Assembly (NCBI GenBank): GCA_014305025.1
Contig: JACRTY010000017.1
Coordinates: forward strand, 1 to 64,000
DNA length: 64,000 nt
Direction of reading: 5' to 3'
From: Candidatus Nyctobacter psychrophilus
GTDB taxonomy: Bacteria > Vulcanimicrobiota > Vulcanimicrobiia > Vulcanimicrobiales > Vulcanimicrobiaceae
Shown one piece after another: positions 7,159 through 16,537 of this stretch. Positions within the stretch are counted from its first letter, which is position 1; each line of letters starts with the position of its first letter. The notes under the pieces are model-generated. The model searched no databases. It worked only from the letters and a program-made list of their open reading frames with translations, and was not told the DNA's origin. The position numbers and the translations under genes are program-made.

Positions 7159-9494
7159 TACGGCCTTCCGAGCGCTATCCGGGAAAGCAGCGCTAAGGTC
7201 CATAGTACTCCTACAAACTCGCAGATCAATTGTAACGCAGCGACATACTCCACGATAACCACGCGTGTCGACCCTTTATGAGCCGGCACAATCCAACCAT
7301 TGGCGAAAGAGTCGACTCGAAAATGCGGAAAAACTCGACCTCGACTAATCGCTATCAGATGCGGATCATACCCGACGTCATAGCGAAGAAATGAAGGCGA
7401 CTTTCTTCCGATTAAGCGGCTGACTGCAAGCCAGGGTACGGGTGCAAAGAACCGTATGCCAGTGAGACGGGCCGGAGCCGCCGACAACGGAATGCGAGAA
7501 ACAGAGCTGCTGCGTGCCGCCACAACGCATTCGCCCTCGCAGCGCAACGCCGTTACAAACGATGGAATGGCGATCCAGTGGTACCCCCCCCGGCTCCGGA
7601 ATAAGACGCGGCCTCCGGCGGCTAACAAGCGCCCCTTAACCCAGACGAGTGCGCTGGCCGATGGTTGGATATGTAGCAGAGCGCTTGGCGAGGTGGTCAG
7701 TGCTCCGCCAAGGCCTTGCCCGAGTTCAGGTTGAGCCAAGAACGCTTGCCGCACGTCGACCCATGCCCGCGCTGCTGTCGTTTCGCGAAGTGCCGGGAGA
7801 ACCTCACTCGAACTGGGCAGCTCGGACCAAGATCGTGGTATACCATCGCCGCGCAGTCCGGCAACATCTCCGAAGAAAACCGCGCTACTACCAACCGAAG
7901 GTGGCAAGCTAACGATATTGAGGGACGACGCCAGCGCTAACTCCGGCGCGGGACGCAAAGCTATAGCCTTGATCCTTGCGGATTTTGGAAAGTTGGCCGG
8001 AAGCGCAAGCTGCGGCCCGAGAGCGCCGGCATTAGTCGTCAGCCAAGGGCGAGAATATACTCGCGAAACGCTCAGCCCACGCAGTTCGTCTATGCGGCCC
8101 GTCATCGCGAAGCGGCGCAAGGCGACGCCGGCGGGAAATGGCGTTACTCCGCCGTTAAGGGGCAAGACGTCGTTCGGCCTGGGATATAGATCGGGATCAA
8201 GTCCGGAACCACGCCCTCGAAATTGCATGGGCTGGACGTCAGGCATGAAGGCGACACGCGAGTTGTCGGGTGCGGTAACCCGGAGCTCCGGTACTTGGCT
8301 CAAAGGAATCCACCATCGTGACGGCGGTAACACAGCCCATGTAGCAGCAAGAATAATTCCTGGAGCAATGGTGGCCTTCCCGAGCAAGGGATGAAGGCGC
8401 GCCGCCATAGCAGCAAGTCCGATATACCCGATTGCTACATATGCCTCGAGATCGTATAGTTCGCGAAAGACTTCAAGCACGGGCAGGCGAATTACTGATA
8501 TAGCGTAGAGCGTCATCAGGGGACCATGGAGTCCGGTGGACCAAGCCCAGGCTATAATCGCCAGCGCCACAAATATCATGGCTCGCCGACGTCTATAAGA
8601 GCTCACGGCACCGACGACGGCCAGCGCCAGGACCGCCCACACTGCGTCGAAGGCGACCGCAGGAAAGCCCTCAGTGTAATGCGCGAAATAGCCGGTCAAT
8701 GCGGCAGCTTCAACCGGATACAGCGACTGGGACCGCTGCCAAGCCAGTGAATATGGGGTCGAAGTGATTGCGCCAAGGTCGCCAACGACGCCGATGATCG
8801 TGGGAAGCCCGATAACGACGCCAGTCACAAGCGGAAGGATGCGTCTTTGCGTTACGGCTATACCTGCGACGATTGCCAGCGCAATCACGAAGAATTGTAT
8901 CTGTGCGGCGATGATGCAGACAAGCAACGCCACGCGGTTCCAGCGAGGTCGCGCTCTCGAGCATTCGCCGAGGAGCCACATTGTTGCCCCGTACGCAGCG
9001 ATCATCGCCAGGTGGCCCGCAACTAGCTTTGTGTACACCCAAGGGTTGAATAAAGCAAAAGCGGGTAAGCCGACACGTGCCCATTGCTCGTTCGAAGCCG
9101 CGGAAACAAGCGAACGTGCGCCGAGAATGCATAGCGCACCGACGAGCAGCGTAAACGTGGTAAACGCGACGATCGGACTAGAGAGGAGGACCACCATCAT
9201 GTTGCCGACCGCCAAGAGGTAATCCGTCGGATACGCGCGAGGAGCTCCGACACCATTGGGAAGCCACGCGAGCGACGCTAGCGTGAAGCGAAGAAAGTCT
9301 CCTCGATCTCGAAGCGAGAACCAGTCATGCCTCAGGACAGGCAGTCCGTTTCCGGTCACGAGGATAACGAACGTGGCGAGCAACCCGCACCCAAACAGGA
9401 ATTCCGCCCAATTAGTGAAGCGTAACGGAACTAGGCGTAGCCACAGGGACGTTGGTCGACCATGTCGATTCCCGGCCGTCTCTTGAGCCGTCAA
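7158..9494 (-). CDS. GT-C-like polytopic membrane protein
   Basis: A 778-residue protein with about a dozen hydrophobic segments in the first ~390 residues (for example FLFGCGLLATFVILVTGNGL and AIVAGIAVTQRRILPLVTG), a long extracytoplasmic stretch, and a last membrane helix near the C-terminus (ALQLICEFVGVLWTLALLSRIAL). The plan matches the 1243-residue neighbour: membrane core, external domain, C-terminal anchor. The loop after the first helix has RHDWFSLRDRGDFLRF, where acidic residues could serve GT-C catalysis. It is translationally coupled to the GT2 gene downstream. Its start overlaps the divergent plus-strand gene by 33 bases if both longest starts are used, so one of the two starts is probably further in. 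Substrate unknown. Confidence 0.7.
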   Translation of the reverse strand: MTAQETAGNRHGRPTSLWLRLVPLRFTNWAEFLFGCGLLATFVILVTGNGLPVLRHDWFSLRDRGDFLRFTLASLAWLPNGVGAPRAYPTDYLLAVGNMMVVLLSSPIVAFTTFTLLVGALCILGARSLVSAASNEQWARVGLPAFALFNPWVYTKLVAGHLAMIAAYGATMWLLGECSRARPRWNRVALLVCIIAAQIQFFVIALAIVAGIAVTQRRILPLVTGVVIGLPTIIGVVGDLGAITSTPYSLAWQRSQSLYPVEAAALTGYFAHYTEGFPAVAFDAVWAVLALAVVGAVSSYRRRRAMIFVALAIIAWAWSTGLHGPLMTLYAISVIRLPVLEVFRELYDLEAYVAIGYIGLAAMAARLHPLLGKATIAPGIILAATWAVLPPSRWWIPLSQVPELRVTAPDNSRVAFMPDVQPMQFRGRGSGLDPDLYPRPNDVLPLNGGVTPFPAGVALRRFAMTGRIDELRGLSVSRVYSRPWLTTNAGALGPQLALPANFPKSARIKAIALRPAPELALASSLNIVSLPPSVGSSAVFFGDVAGLRGDGIPRSWSELPSSSEVLPALRETTAARAWVDVRQAFLAQPELGQGLGGALTTSPSALLHIQPSASALVWVKGRLLAAGGRVLFRSRGGYHWIAIPSFVTALRCEGECVVAARSSSVSRIPLSAAPARLTGIRFFAPVPWLAVSRLIGRKSPSFLRYDVGYDPHLIAISRGRVFPHFRVDSFANGWIVPAHKGSTRVVIVEYVAALQLICEFVGVLWTLALLSRIALGRP

Positions 9495-10583
9495 TTACCG
9501 TTTACCAGAGCGAGTTTCTGCCGCTCGGCGGGAGCGACATTGGTTGGGATGCCGCTATCACTCACCGCCAAACGGGCTTTTGCACGAAGTCTACCACCGC
9601 AGAATGAGTTCGACGTTATGCGCCGCCTTGGTGCGATCATGTCGACCATCTGGCCGCGCGGCCTACTTCCCGATGCTGACGGCGCGATGGAAAGCAACAA
9701 GACCGGCTATATAAACGTGCTTTTCCAATACCACACCTTCGGTCTCCTCCCACTCGCGCTGCTTCACAAGAATATACGCTATACCGACGCGATGCTGCGT
9801 ACCGCGGAGTACGCATTTAGGCATCAACGTCCGGACGGGAGCTTCGACTACTCTGAAAGTAACGGAACCTTCACGACAAAGAACAAGGCGGGTCCGCTGA
9901 GCGCAGCGTCGTCGGCGACGTTTTTCTTATCAGATCTCGGGCACACCCTTCTGCTGTTGCCTCAGGACCCGTGGTTCGCGAGGTCGCCGGAATGCGCCGG
10001 ATTCCGCGCCAGGCTCGAAAAGATTCGCAGCAAGGTGGGTATTTCGCTTCAGTGGTTACTGACGCAGCGCGCCATCCTGGCGATGGACCGTGCGGCATCG
10101 AACCGCACGATCGCGCACGCCCTAGCCTATTACTTTCCCGGGCGCGCGGTCGGTAATGCTGACGCAATGGCCGCCGGCCGCAGCATCTTCCGCTCCGCTC
10201 TCGATGCGGTCACACCCGACGGGGTCTTCATTGAGGCTGGCGGCTTCGATAGCAGCTACCAAGCGTTTAACGTCCTTCAGTGCGAGTGGATGTATCTCAA
10301 CTTGGCGCCCGCTGACGCCGACTTGCGTGAGTCGACATGGTCCGTCATCCGCCGTGGGATCGGGCGAGAACGGCCGTCCGTCACTTCCAGCGGCGAAATC
10401 TCGACGGCGGGAAACACACGCATTCGGGAGCACGATCCGGCATACGGAGGGCACCACGTCAACGCTAAGCAGATTTTGCTCGCCCTAGGCTATTACGGAG
10501 TGATGGCCTCGGACCCCGCCGTCATGGCTGAAACGCGACGCATCTTCTCATTTTACTACCCTCACGACAAGATCGATTTCTGA
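9462..10583 (+). CDS. Putative exported polysaccharide-active protein (alpha/alpha-barrel type)
   Basis: A 373-residue protein on the strand opposite to its glycosyltransferase neighbours. The N-terminus has FTRASFCRSAGATLVG followed by a hydrophobic stretch, like a Tat or Sec signal in which the second Arg of the twin-Arg motif is Ala. The body has repeated helical motifs such as YTDAMLRTAEYAFRHQRPDGSFDYS and GVFIEAGGFDSSYQAFNVLQC, the style of (alpha/alpha) toroid glycoside hydrolases and polysaccharide lyases. I cannot name the family. In this context it may trim or release the polysaccharide made by the island. If the 9462 start is right, the gene overlaps the divergent membrane-protein gene by 33 bases; an ATG at 9549 would avoid this but lose the signal. 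Confidence 0.6.
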   Translation: MSIPGRLLSRQLPFTRASFCRSAGATLVGMPLSLTAKRAFARSLPPQNEFDVMRRLGAIMSTIWPRGLLPDADGAMESNKTGYINVLFQYHTFGLLPLALLHKNIRYTDAMLRTAEYAFRHQRPDGSFDYSESNGTFTTKNKAGPLSAASSATFFLSDLGHTLLLLPQDPWFARSPECAGFRARLEKIRSKVGISLQWLLTQRAILAMDRAASNRTIAHALAYYFPGRAVGNADAMAAGRSIFRSALDAVTPDGVFIEAGGFDSSYQAFNVLQCEWMYLNLAPADADLRESTWSVIRRGIGRERPSVTSSGEISTAGNTRIREHDPAYGGHHVNAKQILLALGYYGVMASDPAVMAETRRIFSFYYPHDKIDF

Positions 10584-10612
10584 ACGACCCATTGCACGAG
10601 GCGTACCGGTTC

Positions 10613-12106
10613 TCAGAAAACGGGATGCCATATGCCGTCGGCATCCTGGCGTGATACCGGCCCGTAACGCATCTGGACGCGCGCCCGTGCCGGCGTAATA
10701 GCAGCAGGAGCCCGCGTTGACTGGCCAGCGGACGAAGTTCCCAGACTGAAGGCATATACGGTACCGTATATGTCCACGGCATATATTCCCGACGAGACGA
10801 TAACCGGTGGCGCCTGGATGTAAGCGCCTCCTGGCGTCGGATACGTCCAAAGTTCTTTTCCCGAGTCGAGATCGAGTGCGGCAAGCCTTACATCGAGTCC
10901 GAAGAACACGAGGTCGTTCGTAATCGCTCCACCGCCATAAACTCTGTTCCCGGTCGGAACGCTCCAAAGCCGCACACCGTTTTCGTTGTAGGCGACCACC
11001 GAAGAGGATGGCGCGGAGTGCGACAACGTCGGGAACGTTATCCAACCGCTTGGGATCACAAGATGCGTTCCGTCCGTTGCAGGGGTCGCATACGATCCAG
11101 CCCCATCGAATGGGGACAGTTGTACTTTCCAGATGATTTGACCAGATGATCCGTTGATACCGTAAAAATATCCGTTCTTATTTGCGACGAAGAGGTTACC
11201 GTTAGAAATAGTTGCGCCGCCCCCCCAGTCATCGTCGACCACGGGGCTAACTTGCTGGGGAAGCCCCCATTCTTGCGTGCCCGCCGGGGTCAAACGCACG
11301 ACGGTATTGGCATTGATAGCGCCGACTGAACACGAATTTCCCGTCCCGACGACGAAGTCTCTCCCGCCAAAACTTACGGGAGCCCACACCGACCCACCGT
11401 CGTTTGGCTTGGGATTGACGTGCCAAGTCCAAAGCGGAGCACCTGTAAGCGCCTGAAACGCTTGCACACCACCCTGGTGGCATGCGGGCGGATCGCCACC
11501 CGCTTCGCCTACAAGAACCATCCCCTGCGCAACTGCCGGTTCGCTACGGATGGATCCGTTAAATGTTTCCGTCCACCGAATTGCGCCGCTTTGCTCATCC
11601 AATGCGAAGAACTTTGCCGGCGGATTGTGTGTCGCGACGAAAAGTAGCCCAGAATCGACTGTCGGAGACATCGACACCGCGCCGTTTATCTGGGTGCGCC
11701 ACCGTACAGACCCCGTGCGCTCATCGAATGCAATGACACTGCCTACGCCAGTTACGATGTACAGCAAGCCGTCGGCTATGGCCGGCGACGAGACCGTCTG
11801 CTCGCCGATCGAGTATGTCCAGCGCAGCTGCAGATTTGGGACGGTCACCGACGTGATGCCGGTCTGCGCTGATTGGCGCCCGGACAAGGCGAGATCATGC
11901 ATGAACATGGGCCAGCAATCAGAACACGGGTTGGCCACGGAAGACAAAAGCGGCAACCCTTTAGGTGTCGCCGGTTCCGGCGGAGGCCCTCCGGGCACCC
12001 CGCCTCCGCATCCCACGGCAACAAAGATGATAAGTAGGCCCAGCCCCGATAGGCTGCAACGCGGTCTACGCACACTGAGCCCCGACGATACGGTTATGTC
12101 TCCCAT
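10613..12106 (-). CDS. PQQ-repeat beta-propeller lipoprotein
   Basis: A 497-residue protein with an N-terminal signal and lipobox-like end (LLIIFVAVGCGGG), so it is probably lipid-anchored. Repeats of the form GLLYIVTGVGSVIAFDERTG-x-x-RW, LLFVATHNPPAKFFALDEQSG-x-IRW and VFFGLDVRLAALDLDSGKELW mark seven or eight blades of a PQQ-binding-like (quinoprotein-type) propeller. Such propellers often act as scaffolds (BamB-like) or sugar-binding domains rather than as enzymes, and I see no sign of a dehydrogenase-specific domain. It lies in the glycosyltransferase cluster between the putative exported glycan-active protein and a GT4 gene, which suggests a role in assembly or export of the polysaccharide. 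Function is otherwise unknown. Confidence 0.75.
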   Translation of the reverse strand: MGDITVSSGLSVRRPRCSLSGLGLLIIFVAVGCGGGVPGGPPPEPATPKGLPLLSSVANPCSDCWPMFMHDLALSGRQSAQTGITSVTVPNLQLRWTYSIGEQTVSSPAIADGLLYIVTGVGSVIAFDERTGSVRWRTQINGAVSMSPTVDSGLLFVATHNPPAKFFALDEQSGAIRWTETFNGSIRSEPAVAQGMVLVGEAGGDPPACHQGGVQAFQALTGAPLWTWHVNPKPNDGGSVWAPVSFGGRDFVVGTGNSCSVGAINANTVVRLTPAGTQEWGLPQQVSPVVDDDWGGGATISNGNLFVANKNGYFYGINGSSGQIIWKVQLSPFDGAGSYATPATDGTHLVIPSGWITFPTLSHSAPSSSVVAYNENGVRLWSVPTGNRVYGGGAITNDLVFFGLDVRLAALDLDSGKELWTYPTPGGAYIQAPPVIVSSGIYAVDIYGTVYAFSLGTSSAGQSTRAPAAITPARARVQMRYGPVSRQDADGIWHPVF

Positions 12107-12126
12107 CCTTTTGTTATCGGAGGGCG

Positions 12127-13419
12127 CTAAAGAATCTCCTCGCCGGTTCTAGCAACGGCGGGTAAGAAGCCTCGAATCGGACGCGTCTTCTTACCGAGAA
12201 GCGAGTTGAGGACCCCGGCCTCAATCTTCGCTGCACGACTCCATGTAAATTGCTTCCCCAATCGCAAGGCTTCCCTCGCGTACCGCAGTCGGTGCGATTC
12301 ATCGCGCAGAAGCTCCTTGGCCCGTTCGGCGAGAGCCACATAGTCATGCATCGGTACTACCACGCGTCCTACGGGAAAGATCTCAGTGAAAATCGGCAGG
12401 TCATAGGTTAGGCAGGGAAGTGCTGCTCGCATCGCCTCCGCTAACGCGATACCCCAACCTTCTTCGCCACTAGGAAACAAGAACAACTTCGAGTGTTCGA
12501 GATACCTCAATTTCTCAGACTGGCTCACGACCCCGGCAATTTGCACATGCGCCGTGAGGTTCAACTCGGAAATAAGTTGACGCAGCTCCAAGGCATATGA
12601 CGGCACTGCATCGGCGCCGATAATCGTGAGCCGCTGATCCGGAAACTCGCGTGAAACGTTTTGCCAGGCGAGGATTGCATCAGAAACGTTCTTTGATGGG
12701 TGGAGTCGCCCTATGAACACCGCTCCCGACCGACTTTGGTACTCTAGCGTCGTCGCATTTGTGTATGGGAGATGGTCGACCCCGTTCGTTGTGACCACCA
12801 TCGCTTTTCGGAAACCTCGCGCGCTGAGTTCGCGCCTCACGGAAGCTGAACCGGCGATAACGACGTCTGCCAGAAGCCGGATCAGGTTGATTGAGGCCCT
12901 TTCCGCCACCATAGGCACGATGTTTCTGCGGGTGGTCCTACTGCCGCGCAATGGTATGATATGGTGGACGATAATGGCCGCGCGTCTACGCGATAGAACC
13001 GCCGGTAGCACATCGGGAAGGAAGTGTGATGTTGCAAGCAGCACGTCACACCTTCTCATGTCCCGAAGTTTAAGTAGCGAAGCGACGGCACGGTAACAAA
13101 AATTTAGTGCCTTGGGGGAGTTCTCAAGGGACGGAAGCGAAACGAAGCGGGCAGCGGGAAGCGCAGCGCTGAAATCTCGACGTCCTATTTTTGGTGCGAA
13201 GATTACTATCTGGACGTCGGCCCAGCGCCTAGCGGTCTCAACGAGATGCAGATGTCCGCCTGCCCAGATACCGGAATCCGACTCGTACGTGTTCGCTAGA
13301 ATGCCGACAGTGCTCCGACGCCGTGCCTTTACCCTTACCATCGAATGTTTCAAAGGATCCGAGGCACCTAAACGCCGGTACAGCATTTGCACGTTATTCC
13401 GGTAGGTTGGCATGATCAC
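12127..13419 (-). CDS. Family 4 (GT-B) glycosyltransferase
   Basis: The product (430 residues) has the GT-B C-terminal domain: AVFIGRLHPSKNVSDAIL near residue 235, LTIIGADAVPSYALELRQLI, and the donor-site motif FPSGEEGWGIALAEAMRAALPC with the E-x7-E pattern of GT4 retaining enzymes. The N-terminal domain begins VGILANTYESDSGIWAGGHLHLVE, a normal acceptor-domain start. The first ~26 residues before the ATG at 13341 do not look like part of the fold, so the true start may be 13341 rather than the GTG at 13419; neither has a good ribosome binding site. It is one of the cytoplasmic assembly enzymes of the polysaccharide island. Confidence 0.85.
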   Translation of the reverse strand: MIMPTYRNNVQMLYRRLGASDPLKHSMVRVKARRRSTVGILANTYESDSGIWAGGHLHLVETARRWADVQIVIFAPKIGRRDFSAALPAARFVSLPSLENSPKALNFCYRAVASLLKLRDMRRCDVLLATSHFLPDVLPAVLSRRRAAIIVHHIIPLRGSRTTRRNIVPMVAERASINLIRLLADVVIAGSASVRRELSARGFRKAMVVTTNGVDHLPYTNATTLEYQSRSGAVFIGRLHPSKNVSDAILAWQNVSREFPDQRLTIIGADAVPSYALELRQLISELNLTAHVQIAGVVSQSEKLRYLEHSKLFLFPSGEEGWGIALAEAMRAALPCLTYDLPIFTEIFPVGRVVVPMHDYVALAERAKELLRDESHRLRYAREALRLGKQFTWSRAAKIEAGVLNSLLGKKTRPIRGFLPAVARTGEEIL

Positions 13420-13514
13420 TATGGCAGACGGAGTTATGTTGCGCTATCACGATAAATACTACGTTGTTTGCGAGAAATCCGACGTTGCGCCATGCATATA
13501 CTGCGATGCGATCA

Positions 13515-14261
13515 CTAGGGCTTGATAATGATACCCTGACCGGTTGGGAGCGTAAGCACGCTGACGCTGCGTGCGGCGGCAAACTCGTCAAACGCCTGCT
13601 TCTGGACGAAATGGCGACGCCATCCGTAGTCATCAAGGACGATAACGGCTCCTGGAACTAATCGGTCCCAGAAGTACTCTGCGGCAGCAATCTCCGGTGC
13701 GGCGGCGTTCATATCGATTGAAAGATACGCGATTTTCTCGGATGTGACGGAGGAAAGCGTGTCGGGAATGGAGCCTTTCACGAACACGACATTCGGATAC
13801 GTCTTGAAATGTGCTTGCGTCGATTCGAACATATCCCCGTATCGATACCATTCGCGCAATCCGGCGGCCAGCTCTTTCGCTGAAAACTGCTCGGAGGGCA
13901 TCCCCTCAAACGTGTCCATAAGATAGAACTTGCGCGGCAACGACTCGAAGGACACGTAATCGACAACCGCCCTCGAATACATGCCGGCGTTTACTCCGCA
14001 CTCGACAAAGTCGCCATCGTGAGTACACGCCTGCGCTGCGGCCCAGCAGCAGACGTGTACGCGCCATTCGATGTGTGGTCTGGTCCCCAAACCGTGGTCT
14101 GTGGTAATTGCGCGGTCATACGCATGAACAAATCGGCGATCTTTTCGAAAATCGGCGTTGTGCGTCGTAAGGAGCCCGTCGTCAAAGTACGTTAACGGGC
14201 GGCCCAGGACCGTGTTGACCACCGAAAGAGACGCACGAAAGATACGGTACGGGAGTCCCAC
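13515..14261 (-). CDS. TylF/MycF-type SAM-dependent O-methyltransferase
   Basis: A 248-residue class I methyltransferase of the macrocin-O-methyltransferase family, whose known members methylate sugar hydroxyls with Mg2+ and SAM. Visible marks are GDFVECGVNAGMYSRAVVDY (SAM-binding motif I), FYLMDTFEGMP, YLSIDMNAAAPEIAAAEYFW and GAVIVLDDYGW, with Asp residues in the positions that hold the metal. The usual motif I ECGV is intact. It lies between two GT4 genes, so it probably makes an O-methyl sugar in, or as a cap of, the surface polysaccharide. Confidence 0.85.
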   Translation of the reverse strand: MGLPYRIFRASLSVVNTVLGRPLTYFDDGLLTTHNADFRKDRRFVHAYDRAITTDHGLGTRPHIEWRVHVCCWAAAQACTHDGDFVECGVNAGMYSRAVVDYVSFESLPRKFYLMDTFEGMPSEQFSAKELAAGLREWYRYGDMFESTQAHFKTYPNVVFVKGSIPDTLSSVTSEKIAYLSIDMNAAAPEIAAAEYFWDRLVPGAVIVLDDYGWRRHFVQKQAFDEFAAARSVSVLTLPTGQGIIIKP

Positions 14262-14289
14262 TGCGTAGCATTAGACCACTCCGATTTCG

Positions 14290-15378
14290 TTATCCTGGTA
14301 GAATTCGTTCGTGCAGCGCTTGCTCGAAATGCCGCGCCGTATCGTCCCAATCGGAGAACCTCGACTCCTCCAAGCTGGCTTCAGCGATCTCGCCAAACCG
14401 CTTTCCGAAAAGCCGTACGGTAGCTGCGGCGAGGGCCGAGGGCGCCTGCGCTACGACATAACCCGTTACGCCGTCCTTAACGGAGTCGACAAGTCCGGGG
14501 ACCCTGTAGACGACGGCGGGCGTCCCGTGGCGCGCGGCTTCCGTTACTGCAAGACCCCAACCTTCCCGAACCGAGGTCATCCACAAACAGGACGCCTCGC
14601 GCAGGATGCGGCTTCTCTCGTCGTCAGACACACGGCCCAACATCTGAACGTGATCGCCAAGCACTGCGCGCGCCTCGCTCTGAATCCTATCCACGTACCT
14701 CTTTCGTCCGCTTCCTATGATGAGCAACTTCCCCTTCCAACCTGATTCTTGCAAAATTGAAGCGGCCCTAATCGCATGTTCGATACGCTTCGACGGCGTT
14801 ACGCGGCCGAGCACGACGACATCGCGCGGTATCCGCTTCGCTGGTACGGAACCATCGGGCCTCTCGTCAACGCTCATCTGCATCAAGCGCGTTGGTCCAC
14901 GCAATCCTATAGCGCGCAGACTCTGTACTGAGGATTTCGAGATGGTTAGAATTGGACGGTCGCGATATGGGCGGAGATACAGCGGCTCAAGCAGGGCCGC
15001 GATGTGGCCGATCACACCGGGTGCCTCATACCGCCAAACCTCCGCTGCTAGCTGGTTGATGTACGCAACCGAAGGTGCGGGGATGTAACGGTGTGCATAA
15101 AAGGGTATCGTATTGATCTCGTCCACCACGACATCGAAGTCGCAAGCACGCCGATAGCGACGCCAGGCGCAAAGATGCACCGTTACCTGGCTTCCGTTTC
15201 GAATGAACCGTATGCCGTTTCGGTACTCCTGCGGTGCAGCCCCCGGATACGTGCTGGAAAACCATTCGACTTCCCATCCCCAGTTGATTAACCGTTCGGC
15301 TACCCGCAACGTGACAGTTTCCGCCCCTCCAGCTCGCGGGTGCCACGGGTCACGCCAGTTCAGAATTAGCACCTTCAC
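14290..15378 (-). CDS. Family 4 (GT-B) glycosyltransferase
   Basis: A 362-residue GT4 enzyme. The N-terminus MKVLILNWRDPWHPRAGGAE contains the glycine-rich loop of the acceptor domain. The C-terminal domain shows VVVLGRVTPSKRIEHAIRAA, LLIIGSGRKRYVDRI, and SVREGWGLAVTEAARHGTP, with the catalytic E-x7-E-like pair and the conserved Gly-Thr-Pro turn. The gene is only 12 bases from the GT2 upstream and 28 from the methyltransferase downstream, so these form one transcription unit. Likely a cytosolic retaining glycosyltransferase acting on a lipid-linked intermediate; donor sugar unknown. Confidence 0.88.
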   Translation of the reverse strand: MKVLILNWRDPWHPRAGGAETVTLRVAERLINWGWEVEWFSSTYPGAAPQEYRNGIRFIRNGSQVTVHLCAWRRYRRACDFDVVVDEINTIPFYAHRYIPAPSVAYINQLAAEVWRYEAPGVIGHIAALLEPLYLRPYRDRPILTISKSSVQSLRAIGLRGPTRLMQMSVDERPDGSVPAKRIPRDVVVLGRVTPSKRIEHAIRAASILQESGWKGKLLIIGSGRKRYVDRIQSEARAVLGDHVQMLGRVSDDERSRILREASCLWMTSVREGWGLAVTEAARHGTPAVVYRVPGLVDSVKDGVTGYVVAQAPSALAAATVRLFGKRFGEIAEASLEESRFSDWDDTARHFEQALHERILPG

Positions 15379-15390
15379 GGTGGACTGTCG

Positions 15391-16278
15391 CTAAGCTCTA
15401 AGCGTCACCAAATCGCGCTCCGGAGCCGGCGGTAGTGCCAGCAAGTCCGCGTGCGCGACAGCCGGCAGATCCGCCATTGGGACCGGGCGGACGTGATCGT
15501 AATACCGAATAATACGAGCGCGATAAAAAATCGCAAGCGTGTCGATCAAGATATGCCACGCATCTCGAAAATTGATTCGTCCGCCGATGCTTCGTTGAAA
15601 GTGTAGTGTTACCGGTGCTTCGCTAATCTTGTATCCCAATGCGGTTGCGTTTACCAGCAACTCAATATCGAATGCGAAGCGCTTCACTAGCACGCGAGGC
15701 AACACACGACGCAAAACGTCGATCTTGAAGAGCTTGATCCCCGTTTGCGTGTCCTTGACCGGCAACCCAAAAAGAAGCCGAATAACCGCATAATACCCGA
15801 ACGAATAGACCCGGCGGATCGGCGGATAGTCGACGACGGAATGCGGATGGAACTTCGAGCCGATCACCAAGTCGGTTTGCTCATCGCACATTACGTCGAT
15901 AAATGTCTTCAGTTGCCGCGGATGTAAGTCCAGGTCCGCGTCGAGAAACGCCACGTAGTCACCGGAGGCGTACCGAGTCCCACAGATGACAGCGCTTCCT
16001 TTGCCCTGATTGCGATCTGAACGAATCACTCGAATTCGCTTGGGATCCAGTTGAGAAGCGGATAATGCACAAAGCGCAGTGTCGTCTACGCTGCCATCGT
16101 CGACGATGAGCAACTCAAACTCGAGTGGAAACTCCCGCAACGTTCCCCACGCCTCAAGAACGTTTGCTTCAATCCGGTCCGCCTCGTTGTACGCGGGCAT
16201 AACGACCGATAACTTCTTCAACCCCGACCCTTTCGACAAGGTATAGGCTATACCGGCGATAAGCGCGTTTGAACGCAA
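15391..16278 (-). CDS. Family 2 glycosyltransferase, dolichyl-phosphate-glucose-synthase-like
   Basis: A 295-residue GT2 protein. KKLSVVMPAYNEADRIE gives the first strand, LLIVDDGSVDDTA the second, NQGKGSAVICGTRYASGDYVAFLDADLDLHP the DXD region, and DTQTGIKLFKIDVLRRVLPR the segment that is typical of DPM1/ALG5-like enzymes. These make polyprenyl-phosphate sugars, the donors for GT-C enzymes. That fits well with two GT-C-like proteins in the same cluster: this enzyme may supply their substrate. There is no C-terminal membrane pair, so it is a soluble or peripheral form. The first ~18 residues are atypical and the start may be slightly further in. Confidence 0.85.
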   Translation of the reverse strand: MRSNALIAGIAYTLSKGSGLKKLSVVMPAYNEADRIEANVLEAWGTLREFPLEFELLIVDDGSVDDTALCALSASQLDPKRIRVIRSDRNQGKGSAVICGTRYASGDYVAFLDADLDLHPRQLKTFIDVMCDEQTDLVIGSKFHPHSVVDYPPIRRVYSFGYYAVIRLLFGLPVKDTQTGIKLFKIDVLRRVLPRVLVKRFAFDIELLVNATALGYKISEAPVTLHFQRSIGGRINFRDAWHILIDTLAIFYRARIIRYYDHVRPVPMADLPAVAHADLLALPPAPERDLVTLRA

Positions 16279-16537
16279 CTACCGGTTCTGAGCGCGCTAT
16301 CCATACGACCGCGATATCCCAGAGGCATCAGAGCCCATCGACGCGAGTTTCGAGTGGGGCACCAAAGGGCCTCCCGTTAATTCCAAGACCGCATAGTAGA
16401 CGAGCGGCCTCTTAAGAGCAGGCCTGCACCATGACCCGATGCGGCTTGCTCTAAAGCGAGTTGAAACGCGCGGCGCGCAACGCACGCCGCTCTTTTCCAT
16501 CGCTCTTATTGAAATTTTCGTAAGTAGTGGAAAGGCC

